Below the pieces are notes generated by a model, which worked only from the letters and a program-made list of their open reading frames with translations, ran no database searches and was not told the origin of the DNA. Below, piece after piece: positions 8,515-17,734 of a DNA stretch of 64,000 nt. A program made the translations under genes and the position numbers. The number at the start of each line of letters is the position of its first letter. Position 1 is the first letter of the stretch. Origin of the DNA: CAZQRP01 sp964596125 (GTDB taxonomy: Bacteria; Chloroflexota; Dehalococcoidia; GIF9; UBA5629); contig CAZQRP010000012.1 in NCBI GenBank assembly GCA_964596125.1, forward strand, positions 1 to 64,000, given 5' to 3'.

Positions 8515-9336
8515 TCAGCTTTTATGTTCAACATACTGTACGATGAATGCATTCAGACCTTCTTCATAATGTCTACCTGATGTGATGAATCCCTCGTTAT
8601 GAGTACCGGAGATTTCAAGAAAGCTTTTCGGCTCGTTCGCCATATCGAACAATAGCTGTCCCTGACGAAAGGGCATTATTTCATCATCCGGGCTGTGGAC
8701 AATCAGGACCGGGCAATATATTCTACTGAGGTGCTCCGATGTATTATATTCAAAACGGAGTAACAGCCTCACAGGAAGATAGGGATAGAGACTGGCAGCA
8801 ATATTGGGAAGAGAGGTAAATGTCGATTCGAGGATAAGCGCCCCGGACGGGTGTTTCTGCGCCAGCCATGAGGCGACCGCACCGCCGATCGACCGGCCGA
8901 AGATAATAATCTCACCCGGATTCACTCGACGCTGCTTGGTAAGGTACCACCACGCAGCTTCCGCATCTTGGTACGTGCCATGCTCGGTGGGCTTTCCATC
9001 ACTCAGGCCATAACCACGGTAATCGAAGATAAAAACGCCCAATCCAAGCCGATGAAATAGCTGAATAGACTCCAACCTGTGCGATATATTGCCCGCGTTA
9101 CCATGACAAAATAGAATTACCCCTCTGTTGCCCTCACCAGGAATAAACCAACCGAAGAGCTCTACTCCGTCCGCAGTTTCCAATGAGACCTCCTCGAAGG
9201 TAAGCCCGATGTTACTGGGATCGGCTATTAGAGAGCGTGCAGGATAATAAATGTAGTGCGATTGAAAAACAAAAAGAAGACCTGTAAAAATGGTATAGAC
9301 ACCAATTATTATGACAGCAATCCAGATAACCGCCAT
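8515..9336 (-). CDS. Membrane-anchored alpha/beta hydrolase (COG1073-like)
   Basis: An alpha/beta-hydrolase of about 273 residues. An N-terminal hydrophobic segment (MAVIWIAVIIIGVYTIFTG) anchors it, with the catalytic domain probably outside. The domain shows FCHGNAGN (oxyanion), a conserved FDYRGYGLSDG, the nucleophile GRSIGG, an Asp in HSPDDEIMP and a His in GTHNEGF. I chose the ATG at 9336 because AGAGG lies 7 bases before it; an in-frame ATG at 9360 adds eight residues but has no ribosome-binding site. The BAAT/FrsA-like hydrolases of this kind are common and mostly uncharacterised. It is monocistronic. Confidence 0.85.
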   Translation of the reverse strand: MAVIWIAVIIIGVYTIFTGLLFVFQSHYIYYPARSLIADPSNIGLTFEEVSLETADGVELFGWFIPGEGNRGVILFCHGNAGNISHRLESIQLFHRLGLGVFIFDYRGYGLSDGKPTEHGTYQDAEAAWWYLTKQRRVNPGEIIIFGRSIGGAVASWLAQKHPSGALILESTFTSLPNIAASLYPYLPVRLLLRFEYNTSEHLSRIYCPVLIVHSPDDEIMPFRQGQLLFDMANEPKSFLEISGTHNEGFITSGRHYEEGLNAFIVQYVEHKS

Positions 9337-9584
9337 ATAAAGACCTCTTAATTTTACCATGCTGCTACCAGGTTACTTCACCCATAAGTCCGTATTTATA
9401 CCATACATAATTCCCACAACTATTCTACACATTTGTCTTAACCGTTGAAAAAAACAGGTAATATGCGTTTGCCAGAATATTAGTTCATTGTATTCACTAT
9501 TTGAAATAACTATAATATACCTAGTAATACTATGCCTTTAATCAAATTGAACAGGCGAGACTGTGTGCAGCAGAGGAGGATTAT

Positions 9585-10421
9585 TTGGTTAAGATTATTA
9601 CTGACAGCGTTTCCGACCTGCCACCCCAGATAGCCGATGAATTGGGAATCACGGTGATACCACTTTATGTCCATTTCGGCATCGATGTCTACAAAGATGG
9701 CGTTGAGCTAACTTCTCAGGACTTCTACCGCAAGCTGGAGACCAGTCCCGCCCTGCCCACTACTTCTGCCCCCGGCCCCGGTTTTTTCGCCGAAGTCTTT
9801 GATGAAGCGGCTGAAAAATGTAATGAAATTCTGGCAATTTTTTTATCCACCAAGTTCAGCGCCACCTATGAATCCGCACTACAGGGATTACAACTGATGA
9901 AAAGGAAATGCCGGATAGAAGTGATCGACTCCACCTTAGGGATAATGGGACAGGGACTGCTGGTTATTGAGGCAGCCAGGCAGGCCCTGGCTGGAGCACA
10001 TCTCAGCGAGATCAAGAACATGGTCCTGGAGACCATTCCACGAATACATGTACGGGTGACCCTTGATACCCTGAAATACCTGGCTATGGGAGGTCGTATA
10101 GGGAAAGTACAGGCATTGATGGGATCTATACTTAATATGAATCCTATCCTCGGCATTAAGAATGGTGAGGCTTTTCCATTTTGCAGGGAACGTTCTCGAA
10201 CCAGGGCTGTAGAGAAACTCCTTGAGTTTACCGCCAATTTTCATAAAGTAAGAGCGCTGGCTGTGGAGTACGGTACTAATGTAATTGAAGCTAAGGCATT
10301 TGCCAATAAACTTGCTTCTGCATTCCCAAAAGTGCCCCTGTATATATCAAATGTCAGTCCGGTTATCGGAACACATACGGGGCCGGGTGTCCTGTCGGTA
10401 ACAGTCTTAGAAGAACAATAA
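9585..10421 (+). CDS. DegV family fatty-acid-binding protein
   Basis: A 278-residue DegV-family protein of standard length starting at TTG, with AGGAGGA 7 bases upstream. Domain 1 has the diagnostic IITDSVSDLPPQIADELGI and TTSAPGPG motifs. Domain 2 begins after VIDSTLGIMGQG and contains the conserved TLKYLAMGGRIGK. DegV/FakB proteins bind a fatty acid between two domains and in some bacteria present it to the kinase FakA for phosphorylation. No fakA is present nearby. The gene converges on phoU with only 12 bases between the stop codons. Confidence 0.93.
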   Translation: MVKIITDSVSDLPPQIADELGITVIPLYVHFGIDVYKDGVELTSQDFYRKLETSPALPTTSAPGPGFFAEVFDEAAEKCNEILAIFLSTKFSATYESALQGLQLMKRKCRIEVIDSTLGIMGQGLLVIEAARQALAGAHLSEIKNMVLETIPRIHVRVTLDTLKYLAMGGRIGKVQALMGSILNMNPILGIKNGEAFPFCRERSRTRAVEKLLEFTANFHKVRALAVEYGTNVIEAKAFANKLASAFPKVPLYISNVSPVIGTHTGPGVLSVTVLEEQ

Positions 10422-10433
10422 ACAATAATTCGT

Positions 10434-11102
10434 TTAATATTTTGAAGCCCCTATCTCCTCCATCTTCCCCGTTACCATATAGACGACCCGTTCGCAAATG
10501 TTGGTCACCCTATCGGCACTACGCTCCAGGTTATGGGCTACCCATATGAGCCGGGTAGCTCTGGTAATAGTTTTCGGATCCTCGGCCATAAACGTAAGTA
10601 GCTCGCGAAAGACCTGGTCGTAAAGGTTGTCAACCTCATCATCTTCGGCTGCAATCCGTCTTGCAGCATCGGCATCACGGTTAATCAGGGCATCCAGGCT
10701 CCGATGCAGCATATCGTTAACTTTTTGTGCCATACGAGGTATGTCGATCAATGGCTTTAGAGGAGGCTCATCGCCTATCATCACCACGATCTTCGCTATA
10801 CCTTCCGCATGATCACCGATCCGCTCTATTTCAGTGATTATATTCAGGACACAGATAATGGTACGCAGGTCGCTGGCCATAGGCTGCTGGGTAGCGATGA
10901 GCTGAACACACTTCTCCTCTATATCAAATCTCTTCCTGTTTATTTTTGGATCATCAGCTACTATCTCATGCGCTTTATCCAGGTCTCTCTCTTTCAGAGC
11001 CTCAATCGAACGACTGGTGGCCTTCTCTACCATGCTCACCATGGCGAGAACATCGTCCTGAACTTCCCTTAGTTTCTTATGAAAGGCTGTCCTGATTTCC
11101 AT
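10434..11102 (-). CDS. phoU: Phosphate signalling protein PhoU
   Basis: A PhoU of about 222 residues with two three-helix repeats. Each repeat carries an acidic metal-binding signature: ERIGDHAEGIA in repeat 1 and NLERSADRVTNI in repeat 2. PhoU couples the Pst transporter to the PhoR kinase and dampens the response when phosphate is plentiful. ATG at 11102 is chosen because AGGAGG sits 7 bases before it; a TTG two codons earlier would be too close. It is the last gene of the arsC-pstSCAB-phoU operon, 15 bases after pstB. Confidence 0.95.
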   Translation of the reverse strand: MEIRTAFHKKLREVQDDVLAMVSMVEKATSRSIEALKERDLDKAHEIVADDPKINRKRFDIEEKCVQLIATQQPMASDLRTIICVLNIITEIERIGDHAEGIAKIVVMIGDEPPLKPLIDIPRMAQKVNDMLHRSLDALINRDADAARRIAAEDDEVDNLYDQVFRELLTFMAEDPKTITRATRLIWVAHNLERSADRVTNICERVVYMVTGKMEEIGASKY

Positions 11103-11123
11103 TTTCAAACCTCCTGATGGCCT

Positions 11124-11939
11124 TTAACCAAATCTGCCAGTAATATAGTCCTCTGTACGTTTATCTTTAGGATTGGTAAAGAGCTCAGACGTAGGTCCGT
11201 ATTCTACCAGCACGCCGGCCCTATCCTCTTCCATCATTAGGAAGGCAGCCATATCAGATACCCGTGCCGCCTGCTGCATATTGTGAGTGACGATAACAAT
11301 AGTGTAGTCCTTAACCAGATTCCTCATCAAGTCCTCAATCCTGAGGGTTGCTACAGGGTCAAGGGCACTACAGGGTTCATCCATCAATATGACTTCTGAC
11401 TCTACAGCCAGCACCCGGGCGATACAGAGGCGCTGCTGCTGTCCGCCGGACAGGGTCAAGGCTGAATTCTCCAATTTGTCTTTTACCTCATCCCAGAGCG
11501 CTGCCTGGCGAAGACTTCTCTCGACAATGTCTTCAAGCTCTCCACGGTTACTCTTTCCATGTCGTCTGGGTCCGAAAGCTATGTTGTCAAACACCGACAT
11601 GGGAAAGGGATTCGGTTTCTGAAAGACCATTCCCACTCTCTTTCTGAGTTCCACGACATCAATCGAGCTCTCATAAATAGCGATACCGTCAAGCTCAACA
11701 CAACCCTCGACTCGAGCACCACTTATCAGGTCATTCATCCGGTTGAAAAGCCGGAGAAAAGACGACTTGCCACAACCTGAGGGGCCAATTAAAGCCGTAA
11801 TAGCGCGCTCGGGCAACTCCAGGCTGATATTTCTCAATGCCTGGAAATCTCCATAGTAGAGGTTCACCTCATCCACTCTGAGCTTTGTACTACTCTGTTG
11901 GATTGTCTTGTTGTTCGATAGCACGGTATTCACCTTCAT
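11124..11939 (-). CDS. pstB: Phosphate ABC transporter ATP-binding protein
   Basis: A 271-residue ABC ATPase. It has Walker A (GPSGCGKSS), a Q-loop (FQKPNPFPMSVFDNIAFG, highly typical of PstB), the signature LSGGQQQRLCIAR, Walker B (VILMDEP) and switch His (VTHNMQQAARVSD). The C-terminal TEDYITGRFG is the PstB end motif. It energises high-affinity phosphate import at the inner face of the membrane. It lies 2 bases after pstA and has a GGAGG ribosome-binding site. Confidence 0.97.
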   Translation of the reverse strand: MKVNTVLSNNKTIQQSSTKLRVDEVNLYYGDFQALRNISLELPERAITALIGPSGCGKSSFLRLFNRMNDLISGARVEGCVELDGIAIYESSIDVVELRKRVGMVFQKPNPFPMSVFDNIAFGPRRHGKSNRGELEDIVERSLRQAALWDEVKDKLENSALTLSGGQQQRLCIARVLAVESEVILMDEPCSALDPVATLRIEDLMRNLVKDYTIVIVTHNMQQAARVSDMAAFLMMEEDRAGVLVEYGPTSELFTNPKDKRTEDYITGRFG

Positions 11940-11941
11940 TG

Positions 11942-12802
11942 CTAAACCCTCCGCCTGCGGACCCGTAATCTGATAAGGGTAGCCAGCAGGTTAAATGATA
12001 GAACCACCACCAGTAAAATCAGGGCAACTCCCCACATGGTGCCTTTAGGCATGCCGGGAACGTGGGCAGCCACCGTATACAAATGATAGGGCAAGGCCAT
12101 GAACTGGTCAAAGGGAGATTGTGGCAGCCCGGGAAGGAGAAAGGCAGCTCCTACTACCAGAATCGGCGCCGTCTCTCCAGCAGCACGGCTCATCGCCAGG
12201 ATAGCGCCGGTAATTATGCCGGGTAAAGCCTGCGGCAGTACTACATGCCTCATTGTCTGCCACTTGGTAACCCCTACTGCCAGGCTTCCTTCCCGATATC
12301 CCCTGGGTACTGCCAGTATTGCTTCCCTCGATGTCGTAATCGTCATCGCCAGCGCCTGGCAGGCTAAAGTGAGGCTGGCTGAAAGCAGGGACATACCAAA
12401 GTGGAACATCAACACAAATACACCCAGCCCGAAAAGACCGTACACAATGCTGGGCACGCCAGCCAGATTCACAATAGCTATATTTATCAGCCGGGTAAGC
12501 CAGTTATCCCGTGCATAGTCGGTGAGGTATATCCCCGCCATTACACCCACAGGCAAGGCTAGCAAAATAGTACCCACCATAAGATAGAAAGTGCCGATGA
12601 TCGCCGGGAAAATACCGCCGGCCTTTCCTGCCTGCGAGGGCGCCTGAGTCAGGAAGTCCCAGCTAATGGCGCCGCCACCATTGATAACGACCTGGAGGAT
12701 AATAACAAGTACGGGAACTATCACCAGAATGGTGGCAATGATCAGGACACCAAAAGCCCATCGCTGCGATAACTGGCGTGATGATATTGTACCTGCTCTC
12801 AT
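11942..12802 (-). CDS. pstA: Phosphate ABC transporter permease PstA
   Basis: A 286-residue permease with six predicted transmembrane helices. The ABC-coupling loop includes ILAVPRGYREGSLAVGVTKWQTMRHVVLPQALPG and is shown here by its core EGSLAVGVTKW and LPQALPG, which contacts PstB. Typical PstA features include GVMAGIYLTDYA and VPSIVYGLFGLGVF. It forms the membrane channel with PstC. It starts 2 bases after pstC with a GAGG ribosome-binding site, so the permease genes are probably translationally coupled. Confidence 0.95.
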   Translation of the reverse strand: MRAGTISSRQLSQRWAFGVLIIATILVIVPVLVIILQVVINGGGAISWDFLTQAPSQAGKAGGIFPAIIGTFYLMVGTILLALPVGVMAGIYLTDYARDNWLTRLINIAIVNLAGVPSIVYGLFGLGVFVLMFHFGMSLLSASLTLACQALAMTITTSREAILAVPRGYREGSLAVGVTKWQTMRHVVLPQALPGIITGAILAMSRAAGETAPILVVGAAFLLPGLPQSPFDQFMALPYHLYTVAAHVPGMPKGTMWGVALILLVVVLSFNLLATLIRLRVRRRRV

Positions 12803-12804
12803 AG

Positions 12805-13743
12805 TTACCTCGCGAACCTGCGTTTCTGGCGCTCTAGTACCCTATCGGCAATCAGATTAACTGCCAGAGTAACAATGAATAGAATAAGCCCGATAGCAAA
12901 TAATGCCTGGTATTGCAGCCCGCCGCGTACAGCGTTACCAATTCCCGAAGCAACAGCCGCTGTCATAGGCATCATCGGCTCGGTCGGAGAAACGGGTACA
13001 GCTAAAGCTCCCCCTGCTACCATAAGCACCGTCATCGTCTCACCGATGGCGCGCCCCACACCCAGCATAATAGCAGCGGTAATTCCTGAGAGCGCCGCCG
13101 GAATAGACACGTATCTTATGATTTCCCACTTTGTTGAGCCGAGGGCATAGGCAGCCTGTCTGAAATCATCCGGTACAGCGCGGAGAGCATCCTCCGAGAC
13201 ACTGATGATGATGGGCAGACTCATCAGGGACAACATAATGCCGGCGGTCAGCCCACAAAGCCCGGTGGCGAGATTAAAGGCGCTCTGTACCAGAGGCGAC
13301 AGGAGCACCAGTCCGATAAAACCCATCACTACCGAGGGAATCCCGGCCAGTATCTCAATAATCGGCTTCACCGTCTCCCTCAATTTATCGGGAGCTACCT
13401 CAGCCAGATACGAGGCACAGGCTATGCCGACCGGCACCGAAATAGCCGTGGCGACTGAAGTGACCCAGATTGTGGATACAAAGAAAGAAAATATGCCAAA
13501 GGTAGGTGGTTCAGAAACAGGATACCATCTTGTTCCAAAGAAGAACTCCCAGGGAGGAGTATACAGGAAAACGGGCAGTCCTTCTTTCAGCAGCAGGACG
13601 ATAATGCCCATCAGGACAACTATCGACAGTATGCCCGCCAGGAAAATCCAGCCCTCGATAAGTTTTTCACCAACACGCCACCGCCGCTGGAGGGCCTTTT
13701 TAAGCTCCACAGCGGTAGTGGACTGAGATAGCTGCTGTTGCAT
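12805..13743 (-). CDS. pstC: Phosphate ABC transporter permease PstC
   Basis: A 312-residue permease with a cytoplasmic N-terminus of about 30 residues followed by six transmembrane helices. Family motifs are present: GTRWYPVSEPPTFGIF in the first periplasmic loop, GIPSVVMGFIGLVLL, and the EAA loop ALRAVPDDFRQAAYALGSTKWE ending in SIPAALSGI. It pairs with PstA. It follows pstS by 15 bases; only a weak ribosome-binding site (GGGTAA) precedes the ATG. Confidence 0.95.
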   Translation of the reverse strand: MQQQLSQSTTAVELKKALQRRWRVGEKLIEGWIFLAGILSIVVLMGIIVLLLKEGLPVFLYTPPWEFFFGTRWYPVSEPPTFGIFSFFVSTIWVTSVATAISVPVGIACASYLAEVAPDKLRETVKPIIEILAGIPSVVMGFIGLVLLSPLVQSAFNLATGLCGLTAGIMLSLMSLPIIISVSEDALRAVPDDFRQAAYALGSTKWEIIRYVSIPAALSGITAAIMLGVGRAIGETMTVLMVAGGALAVPVSPTEPMMPMTAAVASGIGNAVRGGLQYQALFAIGLILFIVTLAVNLIADRVLERQKRRFAR

Positions 13744-13758
13744 ATACTATTTACCCTA

Positions 13759-14676
13759 TTATCTTAGTGGCACATACCCTACCTCGGTCACTTTCGCCTG
13801 GCCTTCGGCTGACAAAACATAGTCAATAAACGCCTTGATAATCCCTGCGGGCTCTCCATTGGTATAGTACAGAAGCGGCCGGGCAACAGGATAGGTACCG
13901 TCCAGAGCTGTTTCCACGCCCGGAAGGACACCCGGCGTATCGGCCTCTTTCTGTATTGCCAGAGGCTTAACTTCATCAGTTACATAACCTAAGCCCGGAT
14001 AAAAGATGGCGTTAGGATTCCTGGCGACTTCAGATACGCCTTCCTCGGTGGAGGCCAGAAACAGCACTTTAGGCCCATACTCAAGACTCTCATCCTCAGT
14101 CGCCAAGCCCTTCATCTGCACCACATGCTCCTTGAAGAAGACATGGGTACCCGAGTTTGTATCACGGGAGATAACCACTATGGGGGCATCGCTGCCACCA
14201 ACCTCATTCCAGTTGGCTATCCTGTTCGTGTAGATAGCCGAAAGCTGGGCTATGGTGAGTTCAGATACCGGATTGGAAGGATTTACAATTACTGATAGAG
14301 CGTCTGAGGCTACTTGTATCTCGTACGGCTCCACTCTATTGGATTTTGCCTGGTCAATTTCCTTCTGTTTTATAGTTCGCGAGGCCTGACAGATGTCGGT
14401 AGTGCCATTGATGAGAGCAGCAATGCCAGCCCCAGACCCCGGACCGCTGACAGCGATATTCACCTTGGGATGCATCTTCATAAATTCCTCAGCCCATACT
14501 GAGGTCAGCGGAGTTATCGTGTTCGAACCGATGACCTTGAATGAACCTGATACATCATTGATGTTTCCGGTACTGTCACCTTGACTACCGCCACAACCAA
14601 CCGGAACCATAACGAGTCCAACAAGAAATAGTAAAGCCAGCCAGCTTCTTTTCATTTTGTTAGTCTTTGTTATCAA
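13759..14676 (-). CDS. pstS: Phosphate-binding lipoprotein PstS
   Basis: A phosphate-binding protein of about 305 residues. The signal peptide ends with the lipobox VPVGC, so the mature protein is a lipid-anchored lipoprotein. Binding-site motifs are FKVIGSNTITPL, SGPGSGAGIAALING, ICQASRTIK and SRDTNSGTHVFFKEHV. I chose the TTG at 14676: GGAGG lies 7 bases before it, whereas the ATG at 14655 is about 28 bases away and the longer frame runs through the ribosome-binding site. PstS captures phosphate (and arsenate, less well) for PstCAB. It lies between arsC and pstC. Confidence 0.94.
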   Translation of the reverse strand: MITKTNKMKRSWLALLFLVGLVMVPVGCGGSQGDSTGNINDVSGSFKVIGSNTITPLTSVWAEEFMKMHPKVNIAVSGPGSGAGIAALINGTTDICQASRTIKQKEIDQAKSNRVEPYEIQVASDALSVIVNPSNPVSELTIAQLSAIYTNRIANWNEVGGSDAPIVVISRDTNSGTHVFFKEHVVQMKGLATEDESLEYGPKVLFLASTEEGVSEVARNPNAIFYPGLGYVTDEVKPLAIQKEADTPGVLPGVETALDGTYPVARPLLYYTNGEPAGIIKAFIDYVLSAEGQAKVTEVGYVPLR

Positions 14677-14760
14677 TAGTAAACCTCCATTAAATCGAAT
14701 AGTCATTGCTTTTTTATTCTTCTTTAAGGGTTAGCCTCCGAGGAATAAGACTAATAGTAA

Positions 14761-15156
14761 TCATAATAGTTCTTTAACGAGCACCTCCACGTTTTTTTTA
14801 ATTTTATCTCTTATTCGTCTTACCTCATCCATCGGTTTTCCTTCCGGGTCTTCAAGCTCCCAGTCCTCAACAGGGACGAAGCTGGCCGGACAAGCCTTTT
14901 CTGCATCGCAACCCATAGTAATCACCCGGTCAGCATTCTCCAGCATCTCTGGCACCAGTAGCTTCGGCCATTGGTTGCTAATGTCTATGCTAATTTCAAA
15001 CATCGCTTCAATTACGCTGCGGTCAGTATCTGAAGCTGGTCTGGTTCCTGCTGAAATAGCCACGGCTTTACCTTTGGCAAGCTGATTAAAGAGGGCCTCA
15101 GCCATCTGACTTCGGCCCGAGTTGTGGACACAAATAAACAATACTTTTTTCATCAC
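14761..15156 (-). CDS. arsC: Arsenate reductase, low-molecular-weight phosphatase type
   Basis: A 131-residue protein of the LMW-PTP fold. The P-loop CVHNSGRSQMAEA (CX5R) holds the nucleophilic Cys near residue 10. The family's conserved MGCDAEKACP and WELEDPEGKP follow, giving the Cys pair used by thioredoxin-coupled ArsC. It reduces arsenate to arsenite. The coding start is GTG followed directly by ATG; neither has a clear ribosome-binding site. Its place as first gene after the Pho box, ahead of pstS, suggests co-induction with phosphate uptake, when arsenate entry through Pst would be greatest. Confidence 0.9.
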   Translation of the reverse strand: MMKKVLFICVHNSGRSQMAEALFNQLAKGKAVAISAGTRPASDTDRSVIEAMFEISIDISNQWPKLLVPEMLENADRVITMGCDAEKACPASFVPVEDWELEDPEGKPMDEVRRIRDKIKKNVEVLVKELL

Positions 15157-15219
15157 AGCTTTTAAAGAAGGGGGTTAAATCCATCAATACATCCCTATAG
15201 TAAGAGTATAAAGGACGCA

Positions 15220-15258
15220 GTTTAAAGATGGTTTAAAGCTATGTTAAGAGAATGTTAA
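15220..15258 (-). promoter_or_regulatory. Pho box: four half-sites at 11-bp intervals before arsC-pst
   Basis: On the minus strand the stretch reads TTAACA-N5-TTAACA-N5-TTAAAC-N5-TTAAAC. The half-sites begin every 11 bases (plus-strand edges 15220, 15231, 15242, 15253). This matches the known arrangement of PhoB/PhoP sites, closest to the Bacillus TT(A/C/T)ACA form. A -10-like TATACT (15210-15205) follows the last half-site after 9 bases, where the Pho box replaces the -35. It should put arsC-pstSCAB-phoU under control of the PhoB encoded just upstream. Confidence 0.8.
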
Positions 15259-15284
15259 ATTTTCAACTTTCCCGGGTGCTACTT

Positions 15285-17036
15285 TTAAAGAGGCAGGCTG
15301 AAACTGAAAGTAGCGCCCTTCCCATCCTCACTCTTTACCCAGATTTCACCGCCGTGAGCCTCGATAATGTGCTTGGCAATAGCCAGACCCATCCCGGCGC
15401 TCTGCCCGGCCCGTGAGCTATCAGCCGTATAGAAGCGCTCGAATATGTGGGGTAAATCATCGTCAGAAATACCAATCCCGGTATCGGCTATTTCCACAAT
15501 AACCGAAGTTGCAGATATTCTGGTTGCGGTTTTTATGCTTCCCCCCTGGCGGTTAAACTTAATGGCATTGTGGATGAGGTTAACAATTACGTGTTTTATC
15601 CGCTCTTTATCGGCACGGACAGACGGTAAATCAGTGGCAAGCTGTTTCCGGAACGACAGTTGTTGCCTTTGTGCCTGTGGCTTAAGCTGAGCGATAACCT
15701 CCTCTACGAGTGAATTGAGATTCATCGACTCCAGCTTCAGCTCTGCTTTACCTGTTTCAATACGCGACAACTCTGTCAACTCGGCTACCATCTGTGTCAT
15801 CCTGTCTACCTCACCCTGAATCCTGGCCAGGAAGTCTTTTGCCGTCTCTCTATCATCAATGGCACCATCCTGTAATGTCTCCACCATCGCCTTTATCCCC
15901 GCCAGTGGTGTCCTGAACTCATGAGATATATTCCCAACCATCTCCCGCCGCATGGTCTGTAACGCTTTTAACTCGGTGAGGTCTTGAATCAAAACCAGCG
16001 CTCCGCTTAACCTCTCTCTGATTATGGGAACGGCAATTGCCCTGAGAAACTTCTTCGATGTGCCGGACTCGAACTGAGCAACCTGCTCCTGACCCGTCTT
16101 GAGGCATAAATGTAACAGGTCGTTCAGTTCGTGCTCGCGTACCGCTTCTATAAGAGGTATGGTCATTGTCTTCTCGTCCTTGATGTCGAATAAACTCTGA
16201 GCTGCCCTGTTGGTCAGAACAATGTTTCCTTCGATATCGGTCATTATGACACCGTCAGTAATGCTTTCAAGAACGGTTGACAACTTGGCCCTGTCTTCCG
16301 ATATCGTTTCCACCAGCTTTTTCAGATTTAAAGACATTTCATTAAAGGCATGGGCAAGTTGTCCTGACTCATCTCTCGCTTGCACCATGATTTTCTGGCC
16401 TAATTCTCCTGAGGCAACTTTTCTGGATGATCTGGTGACTTCCCTGATAGGTTGGGTTATCATCCGGGCAATGAGCCATGCGGCAATTACAACCAGTATG
16501 GCTGTCATTGCCATCGCTATCACGATAGTAAAAACCATGCGGTTAACTGAACTCTCAACCTGTGTCAGAGGAAGTGCAACTCTGGCTATACCCAGCGCTC
16601 TATCCTGTTCAACGATAGGAACAGCAACGTACATCATCTCCTGGCCCAGAGTAATACTGTAGCGAGTGCTTTCACCAATACCTTTGACCAGAGCATTTCT
16701 CACCTCGGGGCGGGTAGCATGATTCTCCATGACTGAGGGCACCTCATGGGAATCGCCAATGACAGTGCCGTCTACAGCAATGATAGTTACCCTGGCATTA
16801 ATCTGGCTGCCCAGCTTTTTAACCAAGTCTTCCAGATCTTCCATCTCACCTTGTCCACGAAGACCTGGCAGACAGACTTCAGCAGTGAGTCTGGCCTCGT
16901 TCTCCAGGTGAGAGCGGAGGTTATCAAGCTGGCTGCTTCTAACAGAACCGATCAGGTAGGTTCCCAGAACACCCATACTAACCAGTACAAGCAAAATGAA
17001 CCAGATAGTTATACGCCATTGAATACTGCGGAACAT
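15285..17036 (-). CDS. phoR: Phosphate-regulon sensor histidine kinase PhoR
   Basis: A 583-residue membrane histidine kinase. Order: transmembrane helix 1 (about 8-28), extracellular sensor region (about 30-165), transmembrane helix 2 (about 170-192), HAMP, PAS (about 255-360), HisKA with the phospho-acceptor H-box NISHEFRTPLAGIKAM, and HATPase with N-box HVIVNLIHNAIKFN, G1 DTGIGI and G2 GQSAGMGLAIAK. The extracellular region makes this the long, Bacillus-like PhoR form. It follows phoB by 2 bases with GGAAGG as ribosome-binding site. It phosphorylates PhoB when phosphate is low. Confidence 0.93.
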   Translation of the reverse strand: MFRSIQWRITIWFILLVLVSMGVLGTYLIGSVRSSQLDNLRSHLENEARLTAEVCLPGLRGQGEMEDLEDLVKKLGSQINARVTIIAVDGTVIGDSHEVPSVMENHATRPEVRNALVKGIGESTRYSITLGQEMMYVAVPIVEQDRALGIARVALPLTQVESSVNRMVFTIVIAMAMTAILVVIAAWLIARMITQPIREVTRSSRKVASGELGQKIMVQARDESGQLAHAFNEMSLNLKKLVETISEDRAKLSTVLESITDGVIMTDIEGNIVLTNRAAQSLFDIKDEKTMTIPLIEAVREHELNDLLHLCLKTGQEQVAQFESGTSKKFLRAIAVPIIRERLSGALVLIQDLTELKALQTMRREMVGNISHEFRTPLAGIKAMVETLQDGAIDDRETAKDFLARIQGEVDRMTQMVAELTELSRIETGKAELKLESMNLNSLVEEVIAQLKPQAQRQQLSFRKQLATDLPSVRADKERIKHVIVNLIHNAIKFNRQGGSIKTATRISATSVIVEIADTGIGISDDDLPHIFERFYTADSSRAGQSAGMGLAIAKHIIEAHGGEIWVKSEDGKGATFSFSLPL

Positions 17037-17038
17037 TG

Positions 17039-17734
17039 TTAACCTTCCAGTTTATAACCTGTTCCCCTGATGGTGACCAGGCGCCTGGGACTATTCGGAT
17101 CAGTCTCTATCTTCTGTCTTAACCACCTGATATGTACGTCCACAGTGCGGGTATCACCGGCATAGTCATAGCCCCACACTTTCTCCAGGATTTGCTCACG
17201 GCTGAAGGCAAATCCCCTGTTCCTAGCCAGGAAAGCCAACAAGTCAAACTCCTTGCGATTGAGGTCCAGTGTCAATCCTCCGAGCGAAGCTCGATGACGG
17301 GCAACATCTACTTCAAGGTCATTGATTTTTAATAATGTCCGCTCACCAGACGGTGGTAACTCTGCTATCCTGGTCCGACGCAGCGCAGCACGTACGCGAG
17401 CTAATAGTTCTCTCATGCTAAAAGGCTTGGTCACGTAATCATCAGCCCCAATTTCGAGCCCAACTACTTTATCGGTCTCTTCATTCCTGGCGGTAAGCAT
17501 TATTATAGGAACGATCATATCCTTACGCAGGATGCGGCATACCTCAAAGCCGTTCATCTCAGGCAGCATCACATCGAGAATGATCAAGTCGGGCTTTTCC
17601 TGTTGGGCGGTTTCTACAGCCTCAGCTCCATCAACAGCCGTAGCAACATCATAGCCCTCTTTCCGGAGATTATATTTGAGGGTACTCAATAAGTTTGGAT
17701 CGTCCTCTACGATTAAAATCTTATTGCTGGTCAC
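17039..17734 (-). CDS. phoB: Phosphate-regulon response regulator PhoB
   Basis: A 231-residue OmpR/PhoB-type regulator with a GTG start. The receiver domain has the acidic pair EDDP, phospho-acceptor Asp in LIILDVMLPEMNG, a Thr in LTARNEE and Lys in DDYVTKPFS. The DNA-binding winged helix follows from about residue 130 (LTLDLNRKEFDLLAFLARN, DTRTVDVHIRWLRQKIE, RGTGYKLEG). It is encoded directly before phoR and upstream of the Pho-box-controlled operon, which identifies the system. Its own upstream region shows no clear Pho box. Confidence 0.94.
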   Translation of the reverse strand: MTSNKILIVEDDPNLLSTLKYNLRKEGYDVATAVDGAEAVETAQQEKPDLIILDVMLPEMNGFEVCRILRKDMIVPIIMLTARNEETDKVVGLEIGADDYVTKPFSMRELLARVRAALRRTRIAELPPSGERTLLKINDLEVDVARHRASLGGLTLDLNRKEFDLLAFLARNRGFAFSREQILEKVWGYDYAGDTRTVDVHIRWLRQKIETDPNSPRRLVTIRGTGYKLEG

